DNA from: Elmis aenea
Taxonomy: Eukaryota; Arthropoda; Insecta; Coleoptera; Elmidae
DNA length: 64,000 nucleotides
Reading direction: 5' to 3'
Assembly (NCBI GenBank): GCA_947652605.1
Contig: OX393579.1
Span: forward strand, 7,254,001 to 7,318,000
Made by a program: the position numbers and the translations under genes. Shown one piece after another: positions 11,443 through 23,216 of the stretch; position 1 is the first letter of the stretch; the number at the start of each line of letters is the position of its first letter. Below the pieces are notes generated by a model. That model had not been told where the DNA came from and did not search any database. It saw nothing but the letters and a program-made list of their open reading frames with translations.

Positions 11443-12005
11443 TTTTTTTTTTTTTTTTTTTAGGAATCCCTGTTTATTTACAATCTGTTGCTTTTGAACA
11501 ATAAGTAAACGTTGTGTTAGCTTAAACTAAACTAAAACTAAACCTAAACTAAACTTGCTGAGAACAGTCCATTGACGGTTCTCTTCCTTGTACTATTATC
11601 TACCTAATTATTTAATTACAATATGGAACGTATCAAAGCGTATAACTAATCAAACCTGGTAGGTAAGTCCGATGGTTTAAACCGTTTGAGTCTTCTGATT
11701 TCATCGTTGTTTTCTAAGAGTTGTGTGGCTAGGATGTTTGGATGCACAATAGTCTTGGTATTTCACATAGAACCTTTTAATTTCTTCACGCACTGTTTTA
11801 ATTTTAAGATCACTTTGAATTATGTGATTAGGCACATACCATGGCGCATCCACAATGCTTCTTAGTACTTTGTTTTGGAATCGCTGGAGGATTTCTATGT
11901 TAGAATTGCTGGCAGTACCCCAGAGTATTAAACTTAATTGTATTTAGAAATGTTTGTCTAACGAATTTCTTGTTGTTTTTGATTTTTGTGTCATGGATGC
12001 ATTTT
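11443..12005 (-). pseudogene. 5'-truncated Jockey-like non-LTR retrotransposon
   Basis: Read on the minus strand, this begins within the last part of a reverse-transcriptase ORF and ends in a poly(A) tail, seen as about 19 T at 11443-11461. The recoverable protein includes LWGTASNSNIEILQRFQNK followed by VLRSIVDAPWYVPNHIIQSD, a pattern typical of the C-terminal part of Jockey-clade ORF2. A frameshift near 11735 then leads into LATQLLENNDEIRRLKRFK and a stop at 11650, so the copy is dead. About 190 bp of 3' untranslated sequence with repeated AAACTAAAC units follows. The upstream limit is approximate, because similarity fades near 12000. I could not identify a target duplication. The clade call rests on remembered family patterns and should be tested by protein search. 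Confidence 0.8.
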
Positions 12006-12327
12006 TGATCGAATATTAACATTTACAACAGAAATATATTATAAGCTTCTTGGCATTTAATACACCATGGCTAATAAATGGATGAGGCCCAAAACATCTT
12101 GAACATAAGCATGATTACTACATTATTTCTTAACTACACCACTAAGACTTCATAAACAGATTTTCAAAGCACCTTATCCTGAATATTTAACATAAACATG
12201 CCCTTACTAGCAGCTTGACGGGTCATTAATATTAAATAAACCATTATAGCGTACACACTCCGATTTCCTAAAGACAGCCTCATAATTTACGCATTAGTTT
12301 GTGTACTAGTAGGAGTACTAGCACTAG
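12006..12327. other. AT-rich spacer, nothing recognised
   Basis: No gene or element is evident between the truncated retrotransposon and the next hAT element. Confidence 0.4.
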
Positions 12328-13137
12328 TAGGGATTCTGAGTCTCGACATTTTTTTAAGTCCCGGGACTCGAGACTTTTTTTATCAAAGTCCCGGGAATTC
12401 CCGGGACTTCGAGACTTTTGCGAATTTTATTTATGTACTAGAAAATGGTGGTATAACCCGTCAAAAATGACGGAAGATTTCATAAATTGCAAGAAATATG
12501 ATGCAATATTCATATACTGAAAATTCAACAGCTATTTTCACAGTAAAAAATTAATTATTTCTATACAGTGACATTGTTTCTGAAAACACAGGCTACATAC
12601 TTAAAATTGCTTCTTTGAACTTATCGTAATCGTGAATCGGTTGTGACAGTTGACAGAACGCGGCTAACTTATAATAATTATTTTTTTTAAATTAAACCAT
12701 ATTCACGGATTTTGTTTTTGAAGCATTTATTTTATGAATAAAGTATAGTATTATTATTATTATTATTATTATTTTTAATTTAGTCTTTAGTCCACAGTAA
12801 ATAAAATATATATTTCCAAGTAAATACCTATTTTAAATAAAATTAACAATTTTCCATAAAGTTTTATACATAACAGGCATAAGTAAAATATATTTTAATT
12901 TATAAACTTAACAATTCTCCTTAAACTTTAAAACATAAAACTATAAAAATATTTTTGCTAAACTCGTGGCAGTAAAATTTGTTTAAAAAATAGAAGTCTA
13001 AAAAATAAATATCAGTGTTCTGTAACTTTGAAGTCTCGTCTCGAGTCTCGAACTAAACGTCCCGGGACTCGAGACTAAGAAAGTCCCGGGAATTCCCGGG
13101 ACTTACGTCCCAGGACAGTTCCGGGACAGAATCCCTA
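12328..13137. mobile_element. hAT-type non-autonomous element, 810 bp, TCCCGGGA arrays
   Basis: Perfect 11-bp terminal inverted repeats, TAGGGATTCTG at 12328-12338 and CAGAATCCCTA at 13127-13137. Just inside each end are palindromic motifs: GTCCCGGGACTCGAGAC and TCCCGGGAATTCCCGGGA on the left, and the same strings on the right at about 13050-13105. The flanks AGCACTAG and CACAGTAG agree at 5 of 8 positions, so the target duplication is decayed or was altered. The interior is AT-rich and holds an (ATT)n tract. The starting octamer TAGGGATT is shared with the element at 289-1262, but the subterminal arrays are quite different. Confidence 0.8.
12749..12775. repeat. (ATT)n microsatellite
   Basis: About eight to nine uninterrupted ATT units within the 12328-13137 hAT element. 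Confidence 0.9.
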
Positions 13138-13321
13138 CACAGTAGTAGGCTGGTTGTGTGAAAGTTATTGCAAAATGATAAGTTCAGTCAACTAATCAAT
13201 ATTCAGTTGAAACTGTGAAACAATTATTTGTGTTTATGCGGCCTTTAGGTGCTTACCTACAGCAAGTAAAGACACTTTAAATTTAGATTAGCTCAACTTT
13301 TTTTCCACAATATTTACAATA

Positions 13322-15139
13322 TACAGGGTGAGTCACGACGGACGCGTCGGAGTTTTATGGCGAAACGGTTTATATTTTCCAATTTCTGTCGCTGTTAGAT
13401 TATGTAAGTCAATAAGGGCTACATTTTAAAAATATTTTCAAATATACAGGGTGCTCCAAAAAAGAGTGCCATATCAAAGTTATACTTTTTCTTATGGAAC
13501 ACCCTGTATATTTTTACATTTTTGGATTCCTCTTTGAATTTAATTCAAAAAATGTAAAAGGTTATATGGGTCTAAAGTCAACCGTTCTCGTGAAAATTGC
13601 ATTTTCATGAAAATACAGTATTTTCAAAAAATTTCAACATTTGAAAACTTTGACAAGTCTGAAGAAATTCGCTTGGAGATAAGATTGACAATAGATTATG
13701 TAACACTTTGCACCACCTACATTTTTAAAATATTGTACAGGGCGTTTTTTACGCTTGGTCAAACTTGTGAAACTTTAAACATCGATAACTCATTTTTTTT
13801 AAATACAACACCCTATATTTTTTTGCACCGTCTTATAGAAAATTTAATTCTCTTTCGAAAATATTAAGGCTGTTTTTCACCTAAAATTGATATTTTCCGA
13901 GATATCGCGATTTTATTGTTAATTATTAGGGCAAAGTAATATTTTCAAGTAGGCTATGAAGGTAGACAGCGGTAATTTGAAACAATTGAAAGGAAAAACA
14001 AGAAACTTATAATTTTATCGTTTGACTACACACTTTTGACATATTTTTATAGGAAAGTTGTAGTTTTACCATCCTTACGTTTAAATAGAGATTTTTATAA
14101 ATTATTTATGCATTTATTTATTGGACCAGAAGATAATTACTAAATCCTATAAACCATTTTTTGTCTGTTTACGATACGATACTACGACACTACCGAAAAC
14201 AGTACCAACCATGTTTTTTTCTTTTAAATATAAAATTAAACAAGTCAGTATTACTTTTTTTTTAAATCAGCGTTCCGTTCTCGTACCTAATACATTATCA
14301 ATCGGTTTTTAGGACTTGGCAAACGATCAAACTCAATTATATGAAAAATATTGTGGCTCTGATGAGAAACCTATATTTAAACGTAAAAATGGTAAATCTA
14401 CAACTTTCTTATAAAAAAATGTCAAAAATGTGTAGGCAAACGACAAAATTATAAGTTTCTTGTTTTTCCTTTCAATTGTTTCAAATTACCGCTGTCTACC
14501 TTCATAGCCTACTTGAAAATATTACTTTGCCCTAATAATTAACAATAAAATCGCGATATCTCGGAAAATATCAATTTTAGGTGAAAAACAGCCTTAATGT
14601 TTTCGAAAGAGAATTAAATTTTCTATAAGACAGTGCAAAAAAATATAGGGTGTTGTATTTAAAAAAAATGAGTTATCGATGTTTAAAGTTTCACAAGTTT
14701 GACCAAGCGTAAAAAACGCCCTGTACAATATTTTAAAAATGTAGGTGGTGCAAAGTGTTACATAATCTATTGTCAATCTTATCTCCAAGCGAATTTCTTC
14801 AGACTTGTCAAAGTTTTCAAATGTTGAAATTTTTTGAAAATACTGTATTTTCATGAAAATGCAATTTTCACGAGAACGGTTGACTTTAGACTCATATAAC
14901 CTTATACATTTTTTGAATTAAATTTAAAGAGGAATCCAAAAATGTAAAAATATACAGGGTGTTCCATAAGAAAAAGTATAACTTTGATATGGCACTCTTT
15001 TTTGGAGCACCCTGTATATTTGAAAATATTTTTAAAATGTAGCCCTTATTGACTTACATAATCTAACAGCGACAGAAATTGGAAAATATAAACCGTTTCG
15101 CCATAAAACTCCGACGCGTCCGTCGTGACTCACCCTGTA
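13322..15139. mobile_element. Long foldback element, arms of about 766 bp with CAGGGTGAGTCACG ends
   Basis: An almost perfect inverted repeat: the left arm is 13322 to about 14087 and the right arm about 14374 to 15139, with a unique spacer of about 286 bp. The symmetry is exact, since paired positions sum to 28461 all along, so there are no net indels between arms. An 86-codon frame appears in mirror image at 13607-13867 (+) and 14594-14854 (-) and differs at only two residues. The ends are CAGGGTGAGTCACGACGG beside TA. Each arm also carries an internal CAGGGTGCTCC...GGAACACCCTG hairpin at about 13446-13505 and its mirror. No transposase is recognised. The frames inside are incidental. Confidence 0.9.
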
Positions 15140-15145
15140 TACAAA

Positions 15146-15945
15146 ATTCTCAGTAGTTATAGATGTGGTAATTAAACAAGTAAAACAAAGAATGAGACCG
15201 CTTCACCCAGGCAACTGGAAAATGGAAAAAAATAAACATAACTGAGCTAATGCTCCCAGACGACATGGTCTTTGTCGCGAAAACAGAAAAGAATCTGCAA
15301 CATAATCTAGAAAAAAACTAAAACTATGCTCGTTACAACAGAGAACAAAGGGCATAACATCACTTTAAATGGGCTTAGGTTGGAACAGGTAGAAAACTTT
15401 AAATGTTTAGGAGTGACCATAGAGAAAAATCGAGGAATGGACAAAAAAATAAGCGAAAGGACAGGAAATCTGGGAGCAATATTCAACAGTTTAAGAACAA
15501 CATTTTTTGGAAATAAAGAAGTCCCAAAACGAATAAAAGAGTGTGGTAAAAAATGTAGTAACTCCGACACTTTTATACGGAAGTGAAACTCACAACAAAA
15601 ACATTAGCCGTGTGAATGCAGCAGAAGAAAAATCCAAGAAAAAACAAAAGAAGATAGAATAAGAAATGAAACGTATAGACAACACTTAAAGATAAAATCA
15701 GTTAAAACAACAATACAAGAAAGACAACTAGAATGGTTGGGTCACATTTATAGGACGAAAGAAGAAAGGTTAACCAGAAAAGTCTATGAAGCAAGATCAC
15801 AGGGAAAAAACAAAAAAGGTAGACCGAGAAAAACCTGGCTCGACGTAGTTAAAAAAGCAGCAACAGATAGAAACATTAAATGGAAAGACATAAAAAAGCT
15901 ATAACAGTAGAAAAACTCATGACTAAATAATAAAATACAGAACAC
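15146..15945 (+). pseudogene. RTE-like non-LTR retrotransposon fragment (C-terminal reverse-transcriptase region)
   Basis: Broken + strand frames give recognisable pieces in the right order. They are VVIKQVKQRM near 15158, then LPDDMVFVAKTEKNLQHNLE with the (A/P)DDM catalytic-motif remnant, then ENFKCLGVTIEKNRGMDKKI, then LLYGSETHNKNISRVNAAEE. The series ends with RQLEWLGHIYRTKEERLTRK, GRPRKTWLDVV and WKDIKKL before a stop near 15902. This series matches the end of RTE-type reverse transcriptases. Stops and frameshifts (for example near 15312, 15545 and 15620) make it dead. Comparison with 38387-38527 shows that the segment just after NLE has been deleted. The 3' end ACTCATGACTAAATAATAAA is shared with the fragments at 22178 and 38387. 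It begins within a few bases of the foldback element's right end. Confidence 0.8.
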
Positions 15946-16774
15946 AGAAAAAACATATGTAAAGCGATCAATTATTCTTTAGATCAACAAATAAAAAGCA
16001 AAAAAAAATTAATGGCAAAAAAATTGGCTTCATATTTACAAAACATGAAATGATTTATTTAATCCAGCTTTATAAAAACAATAAATAAATAAACCCATTG
16101 CATAACAGGAATTTGCTTCTACGATTATTTCCCATTTTCAGTGTGTTTTTGATAAACTAAGCCTTTGAAGTTTATGTTATACGGTTTATTTCATTAGCTA
16201 ATGGAACTTTAAAAATTAACGCATTAATTAGCCACGCTTTGGGCTAAATGGCATTGTTTACCTACACATAAATGTTGTATCCAGGATGATAATAAAGTAA
16301 ATGTAAATTATTCAACCAAAGCCAGGTTTATAAATTCTAGTTGGTAGGTACATTTACCCAACATTCAATTAAGAAACTCGATAACGCGGAATTTTGATAA
16401 ATTACCTAGCTCGCTTACACGAGCTGTTGTATAAATACGGAACTCTTACCTCAGTTGTCGTGGGCTAATTGTGTTTGCTGTTGCAAGAATTCAAAACTCA
16501 AATAGATCGCTTCAGGGGTTGTATTATACTGAATGTATATACAATATTTCCTTATAAGCTTACCGGAATTGTATAGAATGGCTAAAGTTATTCGATGAAC
16601 TTTGTAAATTGTGGCCAGGGTTTAGGAAGCTGGTGTAAGGTTGAAAGGCAATATCGCGTTTTCTTATTAATTTTAACATCCTGGTAATTTAGTTATTAAT
16701 TATATTTGATTTAATTTTAGGGATTTTGAGCGATACAGCACTTTTTTTTAAATATTTAAGTTATTTAAACAAAA
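15946..16774. other. AT-rich stretch, no gene seen
   Basis: No conserved frame or complete element. A solitary CAGGGTTTAGGAAGC near 16617 has no partner. Confidence 0.45.
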
Positions 16775-17340
16775 CAGGGTGCACCACGACCCTGAGATTC
16801 TTCGATAGCTCCTTTACTAATGAAAATATCAACAAATATTTAATACAAATATTGTGCCAACCTATTTTCTACATACCCTTAAATTATTTTTAAATAAACA
16901 GGGTGTTTTGTTTGGACGGCACATATGAAAGTGTGATTTTTTTAAATGAAACATCCTGTATCTTTTTACTTTTTTAAATTTCACATTGGGTGTACAGGGT
17001 GGACCAAATTCGGATGTTTTACGGGGTATCTCGGTTACCGGAATAGATAACGAAAATCTGATTTCGGTCTCTTGGGCTATTTTATTGAGAAAATAACGCC
17101 TATGCAATCAGATTTTCTCTATCGGATTCCATTTTGGCACTACAGACGAAAAATGAAATTTCATCATTTTTGAAATTTTGCTATAACTTCTTTATTTATT
17201 AAATTAGAACAAAATGTTATACGGGTTTTTTATACAGATTTTCACGCTCGATTTAAAAACAAAAGTAAATTTTTTTGAGCCATCTTGACTTTCGAGATAT
17301 GGAGTAAACTTATATATTTTTAAATGGAAACCTTAGTCGA
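16775..17340 (+). mobile_element. CAGGGTG-end element(s), decayed
   Basis: Three CAGGGTG starts lie close together (16775, about 16902, 16995), with an inverted relic ACATCCTGTA near 16952. The start at 16995, CAGGGTGGACCAAATTCGG, closely resembles the inverted right end of the element at 51235-52343 (CAGGGTGGTCTAAATTCGA), so these are one family. I could not locate the matching right ends here, and the right limit given is approximate. The 81-codon minus frame across 16862-17107 has no recognisable domain. Confidence 0.5.
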
Positions 17341-18980
17341 CCATGACTTTATGTGAACAAGTATTTTATTAGCTTTTCAAAAATATATATTTTATATATA
17401 TTTGTTGCAAAAATATGGCCGAAATATGGCCAATTTTGTAAAAATTCGATCATCAAAGTTTGCCATGATTTCGTAAACAAGTGATGTTTGCAATTATTAA
17501 ACAAGTAAACGTCATTGCCAAGTAAATTCTACAGCAACCGCTACGTTTTTATCACTTACAAAGTAATATTCTAACATATTAAACTTTTCAAAAAGTTCGA
17601 ATTTAGCCATGTTCACAATACCACAATAAACAGTTATAAAATACAAAAGAATACACGGATTTGTTTTAAAGTTGACAAATGTACTTCGAAATAGTATCCA
17701 TCGCTTGCTCTTTGGAACTGTCTTGTCGTTTTTTTGATAAAGTAACCCTACCCTAAATACAGCCGTACTGTCAGTAAGGGTGGCTATGGTAACACCATTA
17801 AATTTTTTGTAAATCAGCTGTGTCTATTGGGTAAAGTACTGTGGTTGTGGTACGCTTTCTCGATTTCTCTTTTTATGGAACAGTCTTCGTCTTTTGTTGT
17901 TCTTTGTATTTTGTCTTGATTTATTGTATTTTTTGAGTTGTAACGGTGTCCTTCTTCGGATGCAATAAGTAATTTCTACAAATTTGTTTGTCAAACTTCT
18001 TTTTAAACCTGCTTTAATTAAATTTAGGTAATTGAAGGGACATCCCCGATTAATTAACCTTAGTTCAGCGTTACACAATAGCTGGAGGTATACAATACCC
18101 TTGTTTCGCTATGTGTCCGAAATTAGTTAGTGATAATTTATTAGTTTCCTACAGCATATGTCATAGTAACATCTACCATCAGACATTAATCAAACTAACT
18201 TATTGATATAGACAGACTAATTGGTATATAAGCGAATTTGAAGTAACTTTTGTCTATTTTCAATATTATTGTCGATTTAGTTGGATTGTTATTCAAAATT
18301 TTAGACACAGGCAAGGAATTTATTTGTTTGTATTGGTGTTGGAAAAGATTCACTTACTGTATTTTGTTACGTTAAAGTAGTATTTTGCTAATCGTTTCGC
18401 TTATAGACTCTTATCAGATATAAGTACCTATGACAATTAAAAAATAACATTTTTATGTACTTAATTAAAAATAAATCGCAATTGAATTTTTGTACATAAA
18501 TAACATACAAAGGTAACCATGGCGCGCCCGTGAACACTTTTTGTGTAATTATAGGGCTTTTTACGCGCCCATATTCTTTGTAAATTCGAAACTTGAATTT
18601 AATGAATTAAAGTGGACTTGTCCGTTAATTTGATCAACAAAGTTCTTCAAAAACAAAGGGGCCGCCACAGCGTCGGTATCTTCGGTTCACCTGACATTAA
18701 ACTTCCTGCCAACTAATTTAATTAAAGTTGAAAGTTATATGAGACGGAGCAAAGCTGCGAGTGCTTCACTAGTTTCAATTTAAAGTTGATTATTTTGTTT
18801 TAGCTTTTTACTTGTGACCGTGCGTTTTTTATAACTAATGCAGTAGTGTTAGGCACATTTTTTAAATATTAAATCTATTTGAAGTTATCTGACGTACTTT
18901 TATTGATAATCAACAGGTTTACAACTTTGTTTCTTCTGGATATAACAGCTTATTTTTTAAACACACTGTTTATTTATTTA
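17341..18980. other. AT-rich stretch, no gene seen
   Basis: A minus frame of 84 codons (17824-18078) is rich in lysine and arginine (RRRTPLQLKKYNKSR) but matches nothing I recognise. The GC-rich string CATGGCGCGCCCGTG near 18518 is partly mirrored by ACGCGCCCAT near 18563, possibly a tiny foldback relic. Confidence 0.4.
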
Positions 18981-18982
18981 TA

Positions 18983-19940
18983 CAGCGTCATACAAAAAGT
19001 CTGCAACAGAAGAAAAAAAAATTATAATCGATTTCCCAGCAAATTTTATTCTAGATAAAAGTAGGTGCATGGCCCTAAATTAATTTTAAGATAAAAAAAA
19101 GTTCAATCAAGTAAAGTCTTCTATTTTAAGACATTTTTTTGTAAAAAAAAGTTCCAAAAATAAGACCAAATTCTAATTTTGGCGGTCAAATTTCAACGTT
19201 TATTTTTTAAGAAATTTTAACATATAAAAAGTCTGCAAAAAATGAAAAAAAAAATTATTATCGATTTCTCAGAAAATTTGATTCATGGTAAAAGTTGGTG
19301 CATGCCTTAAAACTAATTTTAGGATGAAAATTGTTTATTAAAAAGTCATATGACACTAGATTCTAGTGGCTTTTTGATTTTTTAAACATTGAAATTTCTT
19401 AAAAAATTAAAATTTGAATTTCACCGTCAAAATTAAAAGCTAGCCTTATTTTTGTATCTTTGAAAAAAAGGGCACTTTATTTTAGCGAATAGTTCAAAAA
19501 TTGCTAAAATCTAGTGTCCTATGGCATTTTATTAATTTTTTTAAAATCTTTAAATTAGTTTTAGACCCTTACTAATTGTAAGAATAAAATTCTGTGAGAA
19601 ATCGATAATAATTTTTTTTTCCATTTGTTGCAGAATTTTTGAATGTTAAATTGCTTAAAAAATAAAAGTTGGAATTTGACAGTCCACATTTAATCCAGAC
19701 TGATTTATGGATTCTACATAATTTTTTCCTGTAAAACTTTTTGTATCTCTTAATATAGGGCACGTTACTTTTGCGAATATTTCAAAAATCGCTAAAATCT
19801 AGTGTCCTATGACTTTTTATTAAATTTTTATTTATAATTTAGACAATGCACGAATCTTTATAAAAACTACTCCTATAATTTACTGAGAAATCGATAATGA
19901 AAAACTTTTAAATTTGTTGCAGACTCTTTGAGTGACGCTA
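18983..19940. mobile_element. TA-target MITE, CAGCGTCA ends, with internal repeats
   Basis: The left end, CAGCGTCATACAAAAAGTCT followed by GCAACA, mirrors the right end, TGTTGCAGACTCTTTGAGTG followed by ACGCTA. Both are bordered by TA (18981-18982, 19941-19942). Inside, a module containing TCTGCAA, ATCGATTTC, GGTGCATG and AAACTAATTTTA recurs about four times, twice direct (about 19000 and 19220) and twice inverted (about 19560-19635 and 19855-19925). The element therefore looks like a foldback of duplicated ends. The shorter element at 39824-40262 is the same family. No transposase is encoded. Confidence 0.85.
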
Positions 19941-19942
19941 TA

Positions 19943-22177
19943 TATTTTATATTAATTGAATATTTTATTAATCAGAATTTTATTATTGGTTATGTAAGGT
20001 GGTTTTTTCATGTTTTGTTTTAAATTTATCAGTTTGTGTGTTCTACAGTCTTCTGTTTTTGAAGTTATTAATCTTAGAAGGTCCTTTAATATCTGTAAAG
20101 ACTCAAAAGTTCCACTTTCACCGGCGCCTCCACCTAAGAGTAATGCATCGCAAATGCTACATACTTTTATTAAGAATAGTTTTGTAGTTCTTGCTGCTAA
20201 GCGATAATTTGTAGACATTAACTTTGTTGTTGTAACAAGCATAACATAATAAAATAGCTAGGAAATCAAACGAAAATATTTTTGATATAGTGCGGTTGTG
20301 CAATATAATTTTTGATCTAATTTGCAATGTTATATCACGTTAATTTAACACTTAAAGTTCATTTATAACTTAGCACCCAGTGGGTCTTTGTAAAAATAAA
20401 TTATAACATTCAAAAACGAACTTCTCATGCATAACTTCGAATATTTTGATACACCAAAACTATATCTCCATTAAAAATAAGTTACAGGGCAAGGGAATTT
20501 TATTGAAACTGTATTTTGTTTATCTTTTTTTTTTATTGAATGCTAAATTCAAAAGCAGCCAATTCATTTCAGTTTATTAAATTTGTTTGCAATAAAATGA
20601 CAGCCATTTTCAAAAAGCAACACACGCGCATTTATTCTGGTAATAATTCATCCTACTTATTAATATTTTAAACTGTGGACAGTTTTGTTAACACAGTAAT
20701 AAAGTTGAGGTAGGCTATGTCATCAACCACGTCCAGCCGTTATTACATTAAAAGCCCATGAAAACTTTTAACTGAAGAGGGTCATCTCGGGCGACTATTA
20801 AAGAGAAAATATTAATAGAACGTGCTCCAGGAAGCGAGTACGCCTTGAAATTTGCTCCGCGCAATAACTCGGCTCGCCATGATACAGCAAGTTTCACCGT
20901 AAATCATTGACTTGGCACCATTCGTACCGGGTTAATACGCCTTAAGTCGCAAATTAAATGCTTCACATTAATATTGCACCTTTGTATAACGCCCGGCTTG
21001 ACAGAAGATTACAGTTCAAAATAGGAAACCATTTTATCTGGGTGTAATGAGATAGATTAAACGGATGAAGGAGATTAAACTTTATTGGATTGTAGTAGTT
21101 TTAGCCATTGCACGTAGATTTCTTGTAACCTTTGGTGCATTTTTACGCTGGTGATCTTGATCTTAACTGCAACAAAACAAATTATTGTACTTTTATGTTC
21201 AACTGCTATAGTTACTTAATTAAAAAATAAAATAATCTCGTAATAACTACCTAGTTACAATTAACTACAGTGCACTGCCATTAACAGGATATCCTAGTAA
21301 GTTTTGATATTACTTTTCGTCTTTGAAGCAGCCTTTCAACACAGGTATAAGTTATTAGTGTAAATAAATTCGTCAAAAATACCTAATTTACTTTAAAAAT
21401 TGCATGTACCAGATTCATTAAAAAAATTGACTTTCTGTCATAAAACCGATTCCACAACCTTCAAAGCCGATTAAGGTATTCTAAATGTCATTAAAAATTT
21501 GCAATTATATTCATGGATAATTTCACAAGATTATTGAAATAACTTACGGTGTTCAATGAGAAATATCCTTATTTGACTATAATGACGGAAATATCAACGA
21601 ATAGAATCAAATGTTTGCAATTTGGAAGAGTAAAATCTGCTAGTATTTGATCTAAGTGTGTGACAAATAATGAAACCAGTGAAGTTAACATCCTGGGATA
21701 TTTTAATGCCCATCGGCGGTCAATTCGATCGGAAGTGCAGGACTTGGCATATTATGCTGTCCAAGCCACGTTAAAGAGCACAAAATGCACTATTTGTTCG
21801 CACTTATTAGAATCTTGTGATATTGTCCTTTAATATAAAATAAATTAAAAATATCCGTGTTTTAATGCACGATTTTCCATTTTTATAAACACAACAGACG
21901 AAGTGGTTAAAAATTATTAATATTGGCATTTGTTTATGAATTGTACAATTTTCTCTTAAGTTTATCAATAATTTAACATGACATTGTACAAAGCTTTAAG
22001 TAGTAGTAAAATAATAGCAATAAAATTCCAAAAAAATCACTCTGAAGTTTAAATATGCTATTGCTTAAAATGTTAAGTAATCTAAAGATATCAAATCCGG
22101 TAAATAGGGAAATGTTTAAAACTTGTTTTACGAAATGCTTCTTGTAGACAGTAACGCATTTGTGCAGTTAGAACTTT
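19943..22177. other. AT-rich stretch with a GC-richer patch at about 20730-21010
   Basis: No gene is called. A 96-codon minus frame (19952-20242) contains LLLGGGAGESGTFE, which is discussed as a weak finding. The patch at about 20730-21010 (GAGGGTCATCTCGGGCGAC, GCTCCGCGCAATAACTCGGC, ACGCCCGGCTTGAC) has more G and C than its surroundings and no clear frame. It may be regulatory. Confidence 0.4.
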
Positions 22178-22231
22178 GAATTTATTTATTTATCATTTAG
22201 TCATAGGTCCTTCTACTGTTAGGTGTTAATT
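22178..22231 (-). pseudogene. 3'-terminal scrap of the RTE-like retrotransposon
   Basis: On the minus strand this reads AACAGTAGAAGGACCTATGA followed by CTAAATGATAAATAAATAAA. It matches the last about 40 bp of the copy ending near 15945 and of the one at 38387, and it ends in a short (TAAA)n tail. Only the 3' extremity is present, as expected for an extremely 5'-truncated insertion. Confidence 0.6.
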
Positions 22232-22510
22232 ACAAAATGTTTCAAATTGTTTAAACTATTTTAGTCATAGTTTAAAAAAATATTTTATAACAGCCCTAAA
22301 TTTCTAGCACTTGATTAGTTTAGTTAACACAACTCAAGTGTCTTACACTGTCTTTAAAATTAAGAATAAAACATCTAAAAATTATGATGACAATTATTAA
22401 TAATATTTTTTATCCAATGTCTTAGAATTATAAATGAAGAAACTAGAACAGAAGTGCTTTTACAGATAAGTTTTGAAATCTGAAGAGCAACGTTAGTAAG
22501 TTCTTGTATA
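22232..22510. other. AT-rich spacer
   Basis: Nothing is recognised between the retrotransposon scrap and the nested element. Confidence 0.4.
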
Positions 22511-22844
22511 TGTTACGGTCAATGTAAGTAATTGGGCATTATTTATGATGCCCGGGCAATTTAAAAAGTGCCCATTGGGATGTGACAAAATAATAAATTA
22601 TATAGAAAATATTACATTGCCCGGGTATTATGAATAATGCTGGAAATCGAGTGGGAAATTTGAGAAAATTTTTATTCATATTTCTTTACATACAAAAATA
22701 AGAAGATATTATATTAAAACAAATTTTTAAATAACTATAACAAACAAATAAAGAAACAAATTGGTGGTGATAAAATAAGTATAAAATATACATACCTACG
22801 CCTAACTAAAAAAAACATATTAGGTATGTACTTGCAAATACATA

Positions 22845-23216
22845 TGTCGTAGGCATAATGTGAATACCGGCATTTTATAAAACGCCTATGCATTTTACAA
22901 AGATCCTGCAAAACGAGCGTCTCGTGTTTTGACTAGGCAAATAATAAAATGCCGGCCTAATTGTTTTTAAGAAAAACAAACCTATTAGCTTCATTTTTAT
23001 TATTTATTTTAAAAAAATCTTTAACCAACCCTTAACCTAACCCTCTACTACTGACCAAATGAATGAGGGTCAGGTTAAAGGTTGGTTAAAGCTTTTTTTT
23101 GTATGAACACAAATGTATGGGTTTAAGAAAAAGTCAAAATTTGCTCCTTTTGCCGGCGTTTTATAAAATGCCTAGGCGTTTTGTAAAAAGCCGGATTTCA
23201 CATTATGCCTACGACA
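22845..23216. mobile_element. Inner terminal-inverted-repeat element (TGTCGTAGGCATAATGTGAA ends)
   Basis: The left end TGTCGTAGGCATAATGTGAA at 22845 is perfectly inverted at the right end, which finishes at 23216. Further inverted similarity (CCGGCATTTTATAAAACGCC against its near mirror) continues for another 50 bp. It lies inside the element at 22511-23440. Flanks ACATAT and ACAATT are not a clear duplication. It contains a strong hairpin at 23013-23094. Confidence 0.8.
23013..23094. repeat. Long hairpin inside the inner element
   Basis: The arm beginning TTTAACCAACCCTTAACCTA and ending ACCCTC is mirrored by GAGGGTCAGGTTAAAGGTTG and following bases, around a loop of about 19 bases (TACTACTGACCAAATGAAT). 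The loop and right arm resemble the interior of the hAT MITE at 33722-33887. Confidence 0.85.

Noticed and set aside
11674..11684. AG-GTAAGT at 11672 as another ratchet site
   Set aside because: It lies inside the Jockey-like fragment and has no upstream pyrimidine tract.
13607..14854. Two nearly identical 86-codon frames on opposite strands, suggesting a duplicated gene
   Set aside because: They are mirror images in the arms of one foldback element. The protein shows no known domain.
15307..15570. 87-codon minus frame
   Set aside because: It is antisense to the RTE-like coding fragment on the + strand.
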